Both the position numbers and the translations under genes were made by a program. From the NCBI GenBank assembly GCA_947501265.1, contig CANMVY010000005.1, positions 1-64,000 of the forward strand: 64,000 bases of DNA, given 5' to 3'. The first letter of the stretch is position 1. The number at the start of each line of letters is the position of its first letter. This stretch comes from Bacteroidota bacterium (lineage in GTDB: Bacteria > Bacteroidota > Bacteroidia > UBA7662 > CANHCV01). This document shows, piece by piece, positions 50,867-60,096 of the stretch. The notes below the pieces were generated by a model. The model worked only from the letters and a program-made list of their open reading frames with translations. It searched no databases and had not been told where the DNA came from.

Positions 50867-51349
50867 ATGAAAAAGTTTTTTACGCTCATCCTTCTATCTT
50901 TTTCTTTGGTTCAATGCAATGGTCCTCAGAAAGAGTCGTCCACATCCGTTTCATCGGAGCAAAAAAAGGAGGTCACTCCAACGCAAGAATCGGAAAGTGC
51001 TTCGGTGGATCCCTGCGTTGGTCATCAAGATTGCATTGTGGAAGTGCGCAAATTGGTTCGAGGAGCCGGTTGGGAAATTGCCAATGAGCAGTACGACGGA
51101 GAGGGTATTTTTTACATCGATGCCTTTCAATACGGCACCGATAACCTCATCCACGTGAGTTACCAAATGGACTGTAACTGCAAACCCATCGATATTAAAA
51201 TTAATCCGGGAAGGGGAGGAAGTGTGGGTAGATCCACAGGAACATTCCACCGTTGCGGAGATAAATGGGATGGAAAAACCTTGTACGAAGGTGGCATTTA
51301 CGGCAATTATTGCTCGGAAAAGTGCTATGCAATGAACTACCCCAATTGA
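50867..51349 (+). CDS. Small cysteine-rich lipoprotein of unknown function
   Basis: I do not recognise this 160-aa protein. It has a lipoprotein signal peptide (SLVQC, Cys17), a Ser/Glu/Lys-rich linker and a compact domain with seven cysteines (for example DPCVGHQDC, MDCNCKP, FHRCGD, YCSEKC), probably disulphide-bonded. It begins 4 nt after the FISUMP gene and may be co-transcribed with it. Its last 13 nt overlap a minus-strand gene remnant. Confidence 0.75.
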   Translation: MKKFFTLILLSFSLVQCNGPQKESSTSVSSEQKKEVTPTQESESASVDPCVGHQDCIVEVRKLVRGAGWEIANEQYDGEGIFYIDAFQYGTDNLIHVSYQMDCNCKPIDIKINPGRGGSVGRSTGTFHRCGDKWDGKTLYEGGIYGNYCSEKCYAMNYPN

Positions 51350-51498
51350 GGTAAAAAAATTGAATCCTCCCTATTCACGTTAGGAAATACAACCCATTCA
51401 TCGGGAATTTTCACTAAATTTTTCATCACCAACGGTTCAAGATCGCACCCTTCAATTTCTCCTTCCAAAATTGGAAACGATTGAAACGGCTCTATCCC
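51337..51498 (-). pseudogene. Possible C-terminal gene remnant
   Basis: A 53-codon minus-strand reading frame ends at TAG (51337-51339) and has natural protein character: FPILEGEIEGCDLEPLVMK and then IPDEWVVFPNVNREDSIFLP. It has no start codon at its 5' side; an in-frame TAA at 51499-51501 closes it, and REP-like repeats begin just beyond. It looks like the tail of a gene whose 5' part was lost. I cannot name the family. Confidence 0.35.
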
Positions 51499-51587
51499 TT
51501 AACTTTACTTCTGGGGAGGGGTGGGACTTTGTCCCCGGTTTCTTTTAGTCTGATTGAAGGCCGGTTCCCGATGCGGGGTCTCGATAC

Positions 51588-51607
51588 TTCCCGCCAGCAG
51601 GCGGGAA
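51588..51607. repeat. Perfect hairpin TTCCCGCC-AGCA-GGCGGGAA
   Basis: Eight-base arms with a 4-nt loop, flanked by CTCGATAC and ACTCGACC. No T tract follows. It marks the left edge of the repeat cluster. Confidence 0.6.
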
Positions 51608-51638
51608 ACTCGACCACCGCGATGTTGTACTCGACCTT

Positions 51639-51751
51639 CTCCCTTCGAGAACCTCAGGGAGCACCTTCGAGAACCTAAGGGAGCGGGCAATTATGGTGTC
51701 TGAGGCCCTCGAAGACACCATTCTCCCTTCGAGAACCTCAGGGAGCGGGCA
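51639..51751. repeat. Three copies of a CCTTCGAGAACCTMAGGGAGC repeat
   Basis: Copies start at 51639, 51664 and 51723; the first and third are identical over 24 bp, and the second differs at one core base (CTAAGG for CTCAGG). Each is itself an inverted repeat (CTCCCT/AGGGAG arms). The second and third are followed by GCGGGCA and then GGTGTCTG (51695 and 51757). Between them GGTGTC (51695-51700) and GACACC (51714-51719) form another inverted repeat. This is the layout of a REP-type extragenic element. Confidence 0.65.
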
Positions 51752-51771
51752 TTTCGGTGTCTGGGACAACC

Positions 51772-52545
51772 TTAACCCACCAACAGGGCCAACAAATTGT
51801 TCAACGCATGCGCCAAAATGGGATAACCGATGTTGCGGGTTTTCGAAACCATCATTCCCAAGGCCGCTCCCAGCAAAACCCGCCCAATAAATCCGCTTGG
51901 GTGCAAGTGAAAAGCCGAAAACGTGACCGCAGAAATCCACACTACCGCATTCGGCTTCAATCCCATCCGCTCTAAATACCGAAACATCACCCCGCGGAAA
52001 ACCCATTCCTCCCCAATCGCCGGAATAATCACCATCCCCACGATCGAAATGGTCCAATCCCCCCAACCGCTGATGTTCGACGTTAACGCATAGGTTTCCT
52101 TCATCGATCGGTCCAATTCCATCCAATAACCGCCTTGGGCACTCATCCATCCATCTACAACCGGCTCTAAAAATCCGTTGATTTGATCCACCACCACGCC
52201 GGTTGCCACCATCCCCAACAAACACCAACCCACGGTTTTCCAATTCAACCGCTTCCAGGTTAACAAATCTTTCAAAACCTCATCCCGCTCCAATAAACGG
52301 TACAAAATCACCGGAAAGATGGAAAAACCAAACAGGAAAAACGTATTCATCACTTTAAATTCCACCGAAGCGTGGGGATCTGACAAGTAATTTTTCAAGC
52401 TGGAAAAGTGGGATAAATCTTGACCCGAAATCAGCGCCATCAAGGCCGTAGCAATGAAACCAAACAAGGAGGCGCTGAGCAAGGCCAATCCAAAAAATCC
52501 TACCAAAGGAATCAAGCTGTTTTTCCGTTCGATGGTTTCGCTCAT
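51772..52545 (-). CDS. CPBP-family intramembrane glutamic protease
   Basis: The 257-aa polytopic protein has about seven hydrophobic helices and the ABI/CPBP motifs: IGEEWVFRGVMFRYL (EExxxR), the FSAFHLHPSGF histidine motif and the final HALNNLLALL. Members are CAAX-type or bacteriocin-related membrane proteases. The substrate cannot be told from the sequence. It diverges from the dus gene across only 21 bp. Confidence 0.9.
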   Translation of the reverse strand: MSETIERKNSLIPLVGFFGLALLSASLFGFIATALMALISGQDLSHFSSLKNYLSDPHASVEFKVMNTFFLFGFSIFPVILYRLLERDEVLKDLLTWKRLNWKTVGWCLLGMVATGVVVDQINGFLEPVVDGWMSAQGGYWMELDRSMKETYALTSNISGWGDWTISIVGMVIIPAIGEEWVFRGVMFRYLERMGLKPNAVVWISAVTFSAFHLHPSGFIGRVLLGAALGMMVSKTRNIGYPILAHALNNLLALLVG

Positions 52546-52551
52546 GAAGTG

Positions 52552-52559
52552 TATTTTTG
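52552..52559 (+). promoter_or_regulatory. -7 box of the dus gene
   Basis: TATTTTTG ends 7 nt before the dus ATG and starts 6 nt beyond the first base of the divergent CPBP gene. The leader can be only a few nucleotides. Confidence 0.5.
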
Positions 52560-52566
52560 CAGTTCA

Positions 52567-53568
52567 ATGGCAAAGATAGGCAACCTCGACTTAGGCGCGT
52601 TCCCTTTACTTCTGGCTCCCATGGAAGACGTTTCCGATCCTCCATTCCGGGCCGTTTGCAAAGACAATGGCGCAGATCTCATGTACACCGAATTCATCTC
52701 TACCGAGGGACTCGTTCGACATGCCGCAAAATCTGTCCAAAAACTCGATATTTTCCCCGATGAACGCCCCATGGGCATCCAAATTTTTGGTGGTGCCGAA
52801 GAGGCCATGTGGGGTTCGGTAGATATGGTTTGCGAAGCAAAACCCGAGTTGCTCGACATCAATTACGGTTGCCCGGTAAAAGCCGTGGTTTGCAAAGATG
52901 CCGGTTCGGCCCTGCTGCGCAACGTCGACAAAATGGTGAAACTCACCGATGGTATAGTGAAGCGCAGCACCGTTCCCGTTACCGTCAAAACCCGCCTTGG
53001 GTGGGATGAATCTACCAAAAACATCGAAGAGGTGGTGGAAAGATTGCAAGATATTGGCGTTGCCGCCGTTTCCATTCACGGAAGAACCCGAGTACAGATG
53101 TACAAAGGCGAGGCCGATTGGACCCTCATCGGAAAAATAAAGAACAACCCCCGCATTCAAATTCCCATTTTCGGGAATGGCGACATCGATACGCCGGAGA
53201 AAGCGAAATTGTACAAAGAACGGTATCAGGTTGATGGGATCATGATCGGCCGAGCCAGCATCGGATATCCTTGGATTTTTCGAGAAGTAAAGCATTACCT
53301 GGAAACCGGTGAAAAATTGGCACCGCCAACCACGGCCGAACGCGTGGAAGCTTGCAGAAAACACTTCCAAAAATCCATGGAATGGAAAAATGAAAAATTG
53401 GGAATCCTCGAAATGCGCCGTCATTACGCCAACTATTTCAAAGGATATCCCGATTTCAAGCCCGTTCGCATGGCCTTGGTTAGCTCCATGGACAAAAATG
53501 AAATCCTTGAAATTTTAGGTCAAATTGAATCGACTTTTTCCAATTTTTCATTGGAACTTGCGCCTTAA
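52567..53568 (+). CDS. tRNA-dihydrouridine synthase
   Basis: This 333-aa FMN TIM-barrel enzyme reduces uridines in the tRNA D loop. Motifs: LLLAPMEDVSDPPFRAVC, MYTEFISTEGLV, LDINYGCPVKAVVCKDAGSA with the catalytic cysteine in VCKDAGSALL, VTVKTRLGWD, VSIHGRTRVQMYKGEADW, and GIMIGRASIGYPWIF. It is closest to the DusB group. The start at 52567 matches the family; the longer open frame would extend into the CPBP gene. Confidence 0.94.
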   Translation: MAKIGNLDLGAFPLLLAPMEDVSDPPFRAVCKDNGADLMYTEFISTEGLVRHAAKSVQKLDIFPDERPMGIQIFGGAEEAMWGSVDMVCEAKPELLDINYGCPVKAVVCKDAGSALLRNVDKMVKLTDGIVKRSTVPVTVKTRLGWDESTKNIEEVVERLQDIGVAAVSIHGRTRVQMYKGEADWTLIGKIKNNPRIQIPIFGNGDIDTPEKAKLYKERYQVDGIMIGRASIGYPWIFREVKHYLETGEKLAPPTTAERVEACRKHFQKSMEWKNEKLGILEMRRHYANYFKGYPDFKPVRMALVSSMDKNEILEILGQIESTFSNFSLELAP

Positions 53569-53582
53569 CGAATGTATCTTTG
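53551..53582 (+). promoter_or_regulatory. Complete promoter of the 117-aa secreted orphan
   Basis: TTG (53551-53553), 21 bp, TATCTTTG (53575-53582). The box ends 6 nt before the ATG at 53589. The -33 element lies inside the last codons of dus. Confidence 0.6.
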
Positions 53583-53588
53583 AAGCTT

Positions 53589-53942
53589 ATGCACGGAAAA
53601 GGCGCAATGTGGAAATGGTTTTTGGTTTGGACGTTATTTTTGTCCATCCCTCTTGCTTCGTTCCCGCACTTTTCTTCCTCCAAAACCCTTCCAACCAAAG
53701 AACAAAAATCATCTTCCAACGAAGAGTTGACCGCTCAAGTGATGGTTCAGCCATCGTCCTCGGCCGTTCCGGTCATGTTAAAGTCGTTGGATTGGCCGGA
53801 TTTGAACGAGGGCATCGTTTCAGAAATTCAGTTCTTCCATCAGGAAGAAGCCAAGAAAGCATTTAAGCCGCATTTTGGCGCGCATCAATCCGTGGTGTTC
53901 CAACGGTTGTGCACCGTAGCGCGCCCTTCCCAAGCTCCCTAA
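53589..53942 (+). CDS. Small secreted orphan protein
   Basis: I do not recognise this 117-aa protein. An N-terminal hydrophobic segment (MWKWFLVWTLFLSIPLASF) looks like a signal peptide or anchor, followed by a polar Ser/Lys/Gln region and a short basic domain ending LCTVARPSQAP. No cysteine pair or enzyme motif is evident. It has its own consensus promoter, which argues that it is real. Starts at 53589 and 53607 are both possible. Confidence 0.6.
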   Translation: MHGKGAMWKWFLVWTLFLSIPLASFPHFSSSKTLPTKEQKSSSNEELTAQVMVQPSSSAVPVMLKSLDWPDLNEGIVSEIQFFHQEEAKKAFKPHFGAHQSVVFQRLCTVARPSQAP

Positions 53943-54024
53943 TTTCGGTTTTCACCTCCGATAAATTCCCATTTCCTTTTTCAAAGGAGTCTCATCATCA
54001 TTCAAAAAAAAATCAAATTAACAT

Positions 54025-57000
54025 ATGAAAGCACAACGATTTATTCAGTGGTTAACCATTGTTTTGGTAGCCATTTCATTGGGTCGACTCAGTTTGACCT
54101 ATTTTGCCAATTCCCAAGATGCGGATATTGAGGCCATCACCAAAGGCGATGCCAAAGCCATGCAGTCGTACAAAGACAGCATTTCCGATCAAAACGTGTT
54201 CTTGTGGTACACCTACAACGATTTGCAAAAAGCCAAAATGAACCTTGGTTTGGATTTGCAAGGCGGGATGAACGTGGTGATGGAAGTAAGCGTGGGCGAT
54301 GTGATCAAGGCCTTGGCCGGAAACACCAAAGACGCGAATTTCCAGCAAGTTTTGGACAAAGCCAACGAATTCCAACGCAATTCTCAAGAAGATTACGTGG
54401 CTTCTTTTGTTCGCGCGTTCAAAGAAGTAAACCCCAACCAACCGTTGAACCGCCCGTTTGCCATTCGTGCCAACGCCGGTAAAATCGGTTCTTCTACTTC
54501 CGATGACGAAGTATTAAAATACTTGAACGATCAAGCCAAAGATGCGATTGACCGTTCTTTGATCGTGTTGCACAACCGTATCGATAAATTCGGGGTCGTT
54601 TCTCCGAACATCCGTCGCCAGCAAGGAACCGGTCGTATTTTGATCGAATTAGCTGGGGTTTCTAATCCTGAGCGTGTGCGCAAACTGTTGCAAACCGCTG
54701 CTCGTTTGGAGTTCTGGGAAACCTACGAAGCCGGTGAAATCATGCAAACCTTGGTAACTGTTGACGAAAAATTGCGCGGCATTTCCAAGAAAGAAAACAA
54801 AGACAAGAAAGAAACAACCACCGATTCAGCATCTTTGGTTACCGGCGCTGCCGATTCTACCGCTACCGCTGCAACCACCGATACCAATGCTTCAGATTTG
54901 TTGAGCAGCGGAAACAAAGACACCGCAGCGAAAGCGAACGTTGCTAAAGGAAAAGATGGAAAATCCAAAGAAATTGGACTATTCACCTATTTGGCTCCAG
55001 CGGTTTTCCAAGGGCAAGGCGGTACGCAAGTAATGCCCGGACCCGTTGTAGGTTCTGCCCTTCCAAAGGATACCGCTCGTTTGAATGCAATGTTGGCATC
55101 TGATTTAGTGAAGATGAGCCTTCCTCGCGATTTGAAATTGTTGTGGACCGTAAAAGGCGAAGATCGCGACATGCAAGACGGCAGCAAGTTGAAGTTCTTG
55201 AACTTGATCGCTGTTAGAAATACCGTGAACGGCGAACCTCCATTGGAAGGTAGCGTGATCACCGATGCGTTTACCGATATTTCTCAATCGGGCCGTGGTT
55301 ACGAAGTAAACATGAGCATGGATAGCCGTGGCGCTCGCAAATGGGCCGATTTAACCACGCGCAATGCACCTCGCAGCAAGGAAGACCGCGGTCGTTCCAT
55401 CGCCATCGTTTTGGATAACTACGTTTATTCTTACCCATCAGTAAATACACCCATCACCGGAGGTCGTTCGAACATCACCGGTAACTTCACCGTTGACGAA
55501 GCGAATGACTTGAGCAACGTTTTGAAATCGGGTAAATTGCCAGCTCCTGCTAAAATTATCGAAGAATCCGTTGTAGGTCCAACTTTGGGTGAAGAAGCCA
55601 TTTCCTCCGGTTTGATGTCTTCCGTTCTTGGTTTCTTGGTTGTAATGGGCTTCATGATTTTCTATTACCGCAAAGGTGGTACCGTAGCAGTAGTGGCGTT
55701 GTTCGTTAACTTGGCCTTGATCTTCGGAATCATGGCGTACATGGGCGCAGTTCTTACGCTTCCTGGTATTGCGGGTATCGTACTTTCCATGGGTATGGCA
55801 GTTGACTGTAACGTATTGATTTACGAGCGCATCAAGGAAGAAATGGAGAAAACGGCCGACAAAGCCAAAGCCATTTCCGACGGTTTTACCCACGCATATT
55901 CTTCCATCATTGACTCTCAAGCGACGACCTTCATTACCGGTTTGATCTTGTTCAGCTTTGGTACAGGACCCATTCTTGGTTTCGCTACAACGTTGATGTT
56001 GGGTATCGTAACATCGTTGTTCACCGGAATTTTGGTGAGCCGTTTGATCATGGAAAAATTGTTGGCCAAAGGTCAAGTGATCAACTTCATTGCTGAAGGA
56101 AAGAAAGGTCTTTTCCACGGTGCGAATTACAACATTTTGGGCAAGAGAAAGTACATGTACATTTTCTCTTCCTTGTTCATCATCATTGGTATCGTTTCCT
56201 TGTTCACCAACGGATTGAACTACGGGGTAGATTTCAAAGGAGGTCGTACTTACACCATTCAACTTCCTGTAGATAAAGAAATCAATTCTGAAGAAGTTCG
56301 TAAAGGTTTGAACGAAGTATTTGCTCAATCATCTCCCGAGGTGAAAACCGTTGCAGGATTCACCAATCGTTATAAAATCGCTACGAAAGAAAAGATTGAA
56401 ATCAATTCTGTAGAAGCCGATCAGGAAGTGGCCGGCATGGTGTACGATGGTTTGAAAACGTTCATGGGTTCGGTGACCAAAGAAGACTTTGTTGGTTCCG
56501 ACAAATACATCATTGAGTCTCGTAAGGTAGGTCCTACCATTGTGGATGACATCAAGTGGGGTGCGCTCCAAGCGGTGTTCTGGAGTATTCTTGCCATCGG
56601 GGTGTACTTGTTGATTCGTTTCAAGCGTTGGTACTATTCGTTGGGTGCTGCCTTGGCATTGTTCCACGACGTTTTCTTCATCGTTACCTTGTACACGGTT
56701 CTTTGGAAAGTGATGCCGTTCTCGTTGGAGGTCGATCAAAACTTCATCGCAGCCATCTTAACCATCATCGGTTACTCGGTGAACGATACCGTAGTAGTAT
56801 TTGACCGTTTACGTGAATACTTGCGTGAAAACAATGAGGAAGATGCAGAAGTAGTGATCAACCGAGCGATGAATTCAACCTTGAGCCGTACGATCATTAC
56901 CGTATTAACCGTATTGTTAACGTCCGTTATCTTGTTGTTCTTCGGTGGAGAAGCATTGCGTGGATTTAGCTTCAGCTTAACCATGGGATTGATCATCGGT

Positions 57001-57081
57001 ACGTACTCTTCCGTGTTTATCGCTTCGGCTTTGGTTCTTGACCTTTCCAAGCGTTTTGAAGGCGGAAAAGTAAAGGAATAA
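54025..57081 (+). CDS. secDF: Protein translocase SecD-SecF fusion
   Basis: The 1018-aa RND-type membrane protein uses the proton gradient to pull secreted proteins across the membrane after SecYEG. The SecD half has LGLDLQGGMNVVMEV near residue 75, a long periplasmic P1 domain with a low-complexity Asp/Thr/Ala insertion around residues 255-310, and six helices including the GMAVDCNVLIYERIKEE motif. The SecF half begins near residue 680 with FKGGRTYTIQLP and contains GYSVNDTVVVFDRLRE. A single SecDF chain is characteristic of this phylum. A strong terminator follows. Confidence 0.97.
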   Translation: MKAQRFIQWLTIVLVAISLGRLSLTYFANSQDADIEAITKGDAKAMQSYKDSISDQNVFLWYTYNDLQKAKMNLGLDLQGGMNVVMEVSVGDVIKALAGNTKDANFQQVLDKANEFQRNSQEDYVASFVRAFKEVNPNQPLNRPFAIRANAGKIGSSTSDDEVLKYLNDQAKDAIDRSLIVLHNRIDKFGVVSPNIRRQQGTGRILIELAGVSNPERVRKLLQTAARLEFWETYEAGEIMQTLVTVDEKLRGISKKENKDKKETTTDSASLVTGAADSTATAATTDTNASDLLSSGNKDTAAKANVAKGKDGKSKEIGLFTYLAPAVFQGQGGTQVMPGPVVGSALPKDTARLNAMLASDLVKMSLPRDLKLLWTVKGEDRDMQDGSKLKFLNLIAVRNTVNGEPPLEGSVITDAFTDISQSGRGYEVNMSMDSRGARKWADLTTRNAPRSKEDRGRSIAIVLDNYVYSYPSVNTPITGGRSNITGNFTVDEANDLSNVLKSGKLPAPAKIIEESVVGPTLGEEAISSGLMSSVLGFLVVMGFMIFYYRKGGTVAVVALFVNLALIFGIMAYMGAVLTLPGIAGIVLSMGMAVDCNVLIYERIKEEMEKTADKAKAISDGFTHAYSSIIDSQATTFITGLILFSFGTGPILGFATTLMLGIVTSLFTGILVSRLIMEKLLAKGQVINFIAEGKKGLFHGANYNILGKRKYMYIFSSLFIIIGIVSLFTNGLNYGVDFKGGRTYTIQLPVDKEINSEEVRKGLNEVFAQSSPEVKTVAGFTNRYKIATKEKIEINSVEADQEVAGMVYDGLKTFMGSVTKEDFVGSDKYIIESRKVGPTIVDDIKWGALQAVFWSILAIGVYLLIRFKRWYYSLGAALALFHDVFFIVTLYTVLWKVMPFSLEVDQNFIAAILTIIGYSVNDTVVVFDRLREYLRENNEEDAEVVINRAMNSTLSRTIITVLTVLLTSVILLFFGGEALRGFSFSLTMGLIIGTYSSVFIASALVLDLSKRFEGGKVKE

Positions 57082-57093
57082 TTCAAGTTCATC

Positions 57094-57128
57094 AAAAAAA
57101 AGGGGTTGACCGATGTCAACCCCTTTTT

Positions 57129-57130
<2 letters not shown>
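57094..57130. terminator. Bidirectional terminator between secDF and the acyl-CoA reductase gene
   Basis: A GGGGTTGAC/GTCAACCCC stem with a CGAT loop is flanked by A8 and T7. The T run reaches the reductase stop codon (57129-57131), so the hairpin ends both transcripts. Confidence 0.93.
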
Positions 57131-58528
<1,398 letters not shown>

Positions 58529-58531
58529 AAA

Positions 58532-59434
58532 ATGAGTTGGAACTCCTATTTGAAAGGATTTGAGGCTTACCTCAAACTGGAACGTTCCCTCAGTCTCAAT
58601 ACCTGGTTAGGATATCAGGCCGACGTTAACAAGTTAGCCGTGTTTGTCCAAGATCATTTTTCATTAACGTCTCCCATTCCGGTAAAGCAAATGCACCTGC
58701 AAGCTTTTTTGAAGGAGCTTCACTTGCTCGGAATTTCAGGAAAAAGTCAGGCCCGCATCATTTCCGGACTTCGTAGTTTTTTCGCTTTTTTGGTGGAAGA
58801 AGAAAACCTTTCCGATAATCCTGCCTTGTACCTCGATTTGCCCAAAATAGAACGCCTGCTTCCCGATGTGTTAACGGTAGAAGAAATCGATGCCCTGCTC
58901 GCCACCATCGATCTCTCCAAACCGGAAGGGCACCGCAATGTGGCCATGATTGAATTGCTTTATGGAAGCGGATTGCGGGTATCGGAATTGGTGAACGTTC
59001 GGCTTTCCAAGATCAATTGGGACATGGAACTGATTCGCATAACCGGGAAAGGCGACAAAGAACGATTGGTGCCCATGGGCACATCATCACTACGGGCATT
59101 GGCGAACTATCTTCCTCAACGAACGGCAGCAATGCCCGCCAAGGGGCAAGAAGATTTCCTGTTTCTCAATCGCAGGGGGAAGCAACTCAGCAGGGTGATG
59201 GTGTTCCTCATCATCAAGGAAGCGGCCCAGAATGCCGGCATCAACAAACAAGTAAGTCCGCACTCCTTCCGGCATTCGTTCGCTACGCATTTGGTAGAGA
59301 ACGGGGCCGATTTGCGCATCGTTCAAGAATTATTGGGACACGAGTCCATCACCACTACCGAAATTTATACGCACCTTAGTCGGGAGTTTTTACGCCAAAC
59401 CCTGGAGCAGTTTCACCCGAAAAGTCGGGATTAA
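58532..59434 (+). CDS. xerD: Tyrosine recombinase XerC/XerD
   Basis: The 300-aa site-specific recombinase has an N-terminal SAM-like core-binding domain (FEAYLKLERSLSLNTWLGYQ) and a catalytic domain with the first arginine in YGSGLRVSELVNV near residue 148. The HSFRHSFATHL box, LLGHESITTTEIYTHLS and the tyrosine nucleophile in IYTHLS complete the set. It resolves chromosome dimers with ftsK (7043). No att sites or flanking mobile genes suggest an integrase instead. The stop overlaps the end of the convergent carotenoid gene. Confidence 0.93.
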   Translation: MSWNSYLKGFEAYLKLERSLSLNTWLGYQADVNKLAVFVQDHFSLTSPIPVKQMHLQAFLKELHLLGISGKSQARIISGLRSFFAFLVEEENLSDNPALYLDLPKIERLLPDVLTVEEIDALLATIDLSKPEGHRNVAMIELLYGSGLRVSELVNVRLSKINWDMELIRITGKGDKERLVPMGTSSLRALANYLPQRTAAMPAKGQEDFLFLNRRGKQLSRVMVFLIIKEAAQNAGINKQVSPHSFRHSFATHLVENGADLRIVQELLGHESITTTEIYTHLSREFLRQTLEQFHPKSRD

Positions 59435-60096
59435 TTCAACAAAATCAACCCTACAAAAAAGGCAATTTGCACCCAGGTCATTCGTTTAAAAAGGAAGGAT
59501 TGATCGTGTTTGTTGGAGAAGTAAATCCAAATCCAACCCATCAGGGTTCCTAAAACAGACCAAGCCGCGAAGTTTTTCCATCCGGGGCCGCCATCGCTCC
59601 AGCACCAAAAATCCAAAAAGCAACACAGCGGCTCAATGATGGAGTCTAACCCGGTCATCAGCAGACCAACTCCCAAAGCTCGTGGAAAGGTTTTCCAGTT
59701 TGTTGGGAAAAAACTTGCAAAAAGAACAACGAGAATGGCCCAATTAAGACCAATGGTAGGAGGCACTTCTAAAATTTTGGGGCCAAGGGCCTGTTGGTAA
59801 GCGTAAATGCCAAAAATCTTCCCGGTTGCAACACCTACGACCTCTACCGACCACCCTAAAATGGCGAGAATGAAGAATAAAATCAGATTTTTGGTGGACG
59901 ATTTTAGGTGCCAAAGCACCAAAAAAGTACCCAAACCAAGGGTAAGTGGAGTTAAAGGAAGAAAGAAGGGGCGAGTGGTTTCCCAGCTGATCCCAATCAT
60001 TCCAAAAAAGTGCATACTGAGGTACAACCACCAAAGGAAGGTTAGCCAGGCATGATTCGATTTTTCCACGTGTTCGTTTTTCGCGTAGTGTTCCAT
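59431..60096 (-). CDS. cruF: CruF-like carotenoid hydratase (carotenoid biosynthesis protein)
   Basis: The 221-aa membrane protein has six or seven helices and the CruF/DUF422 motifs: FLAILGWSVEVVGVATGKIFGIYAY-like (visible as GWSVEVVGVATGKIFG), LEVPPTIGLNWAILV, GLDSIIEP, and WCWSDGGPGWKNFAAW. CruF adds water across the terminal double bond of a linear carotenoid end, giving the 1'-hydroxy group. It is the last gene of the cluster and overlaps the glycosyltransferase gene by 55 nt. Its role fits the acyltransferase and glycosyltransferase genes that follow in the pathway. Confidence 0.9.
   Translation of the reverse strand: MEHYAKNEHVEKSNHAWLTFLWWLYLSMHFFGMIGISWETTRPFFLPLTPLTLGLGTFLVLWHLKSSTKNLILFFILAILGWSVEVVGVATGKIFGIYAYQQALGPKILEVPPTIGLNWAILVVLFASFFPTNWKTFPRALGVGLLMTGLDSIIEPLCCFLDFWCWSDGGPGWKNFAAWSVLGTLMGWIWIYFSNKHDQSFLFKRMTWVQIAFFVGLILLN

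Larger units (their letters stand above)
51350..51771. other. Intergenic region with a gene remnant and REP-like repeats
   Basis: These 422 bp lie between the lipoprotein gene and the convergent CPBP protease gene. The left part is the possible gene tail (to 51498). The right part (51580-51770) is a cluster of short inverted and direct repeats. An ORF read across the repeats (51481-51678) is not credible. Confidence 0.65.

Noticed and set aside
51481-51678. A 65-codon plus-strand ORF between the lipoprotein and CPBP genes
   Set aside because: It spans the inverted-repeat cluster and overlaps the better-looking minus-strand gene remnant; it shows no protein character.
58532-59434. The tyrosine recombinase as a phage or island integrase
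   Set aside because: Motifs and length fit XerC/XerD, it forms a pair with a ferredoxin gene, and there are no att repeats, tRNA target or mobile genes next to it.
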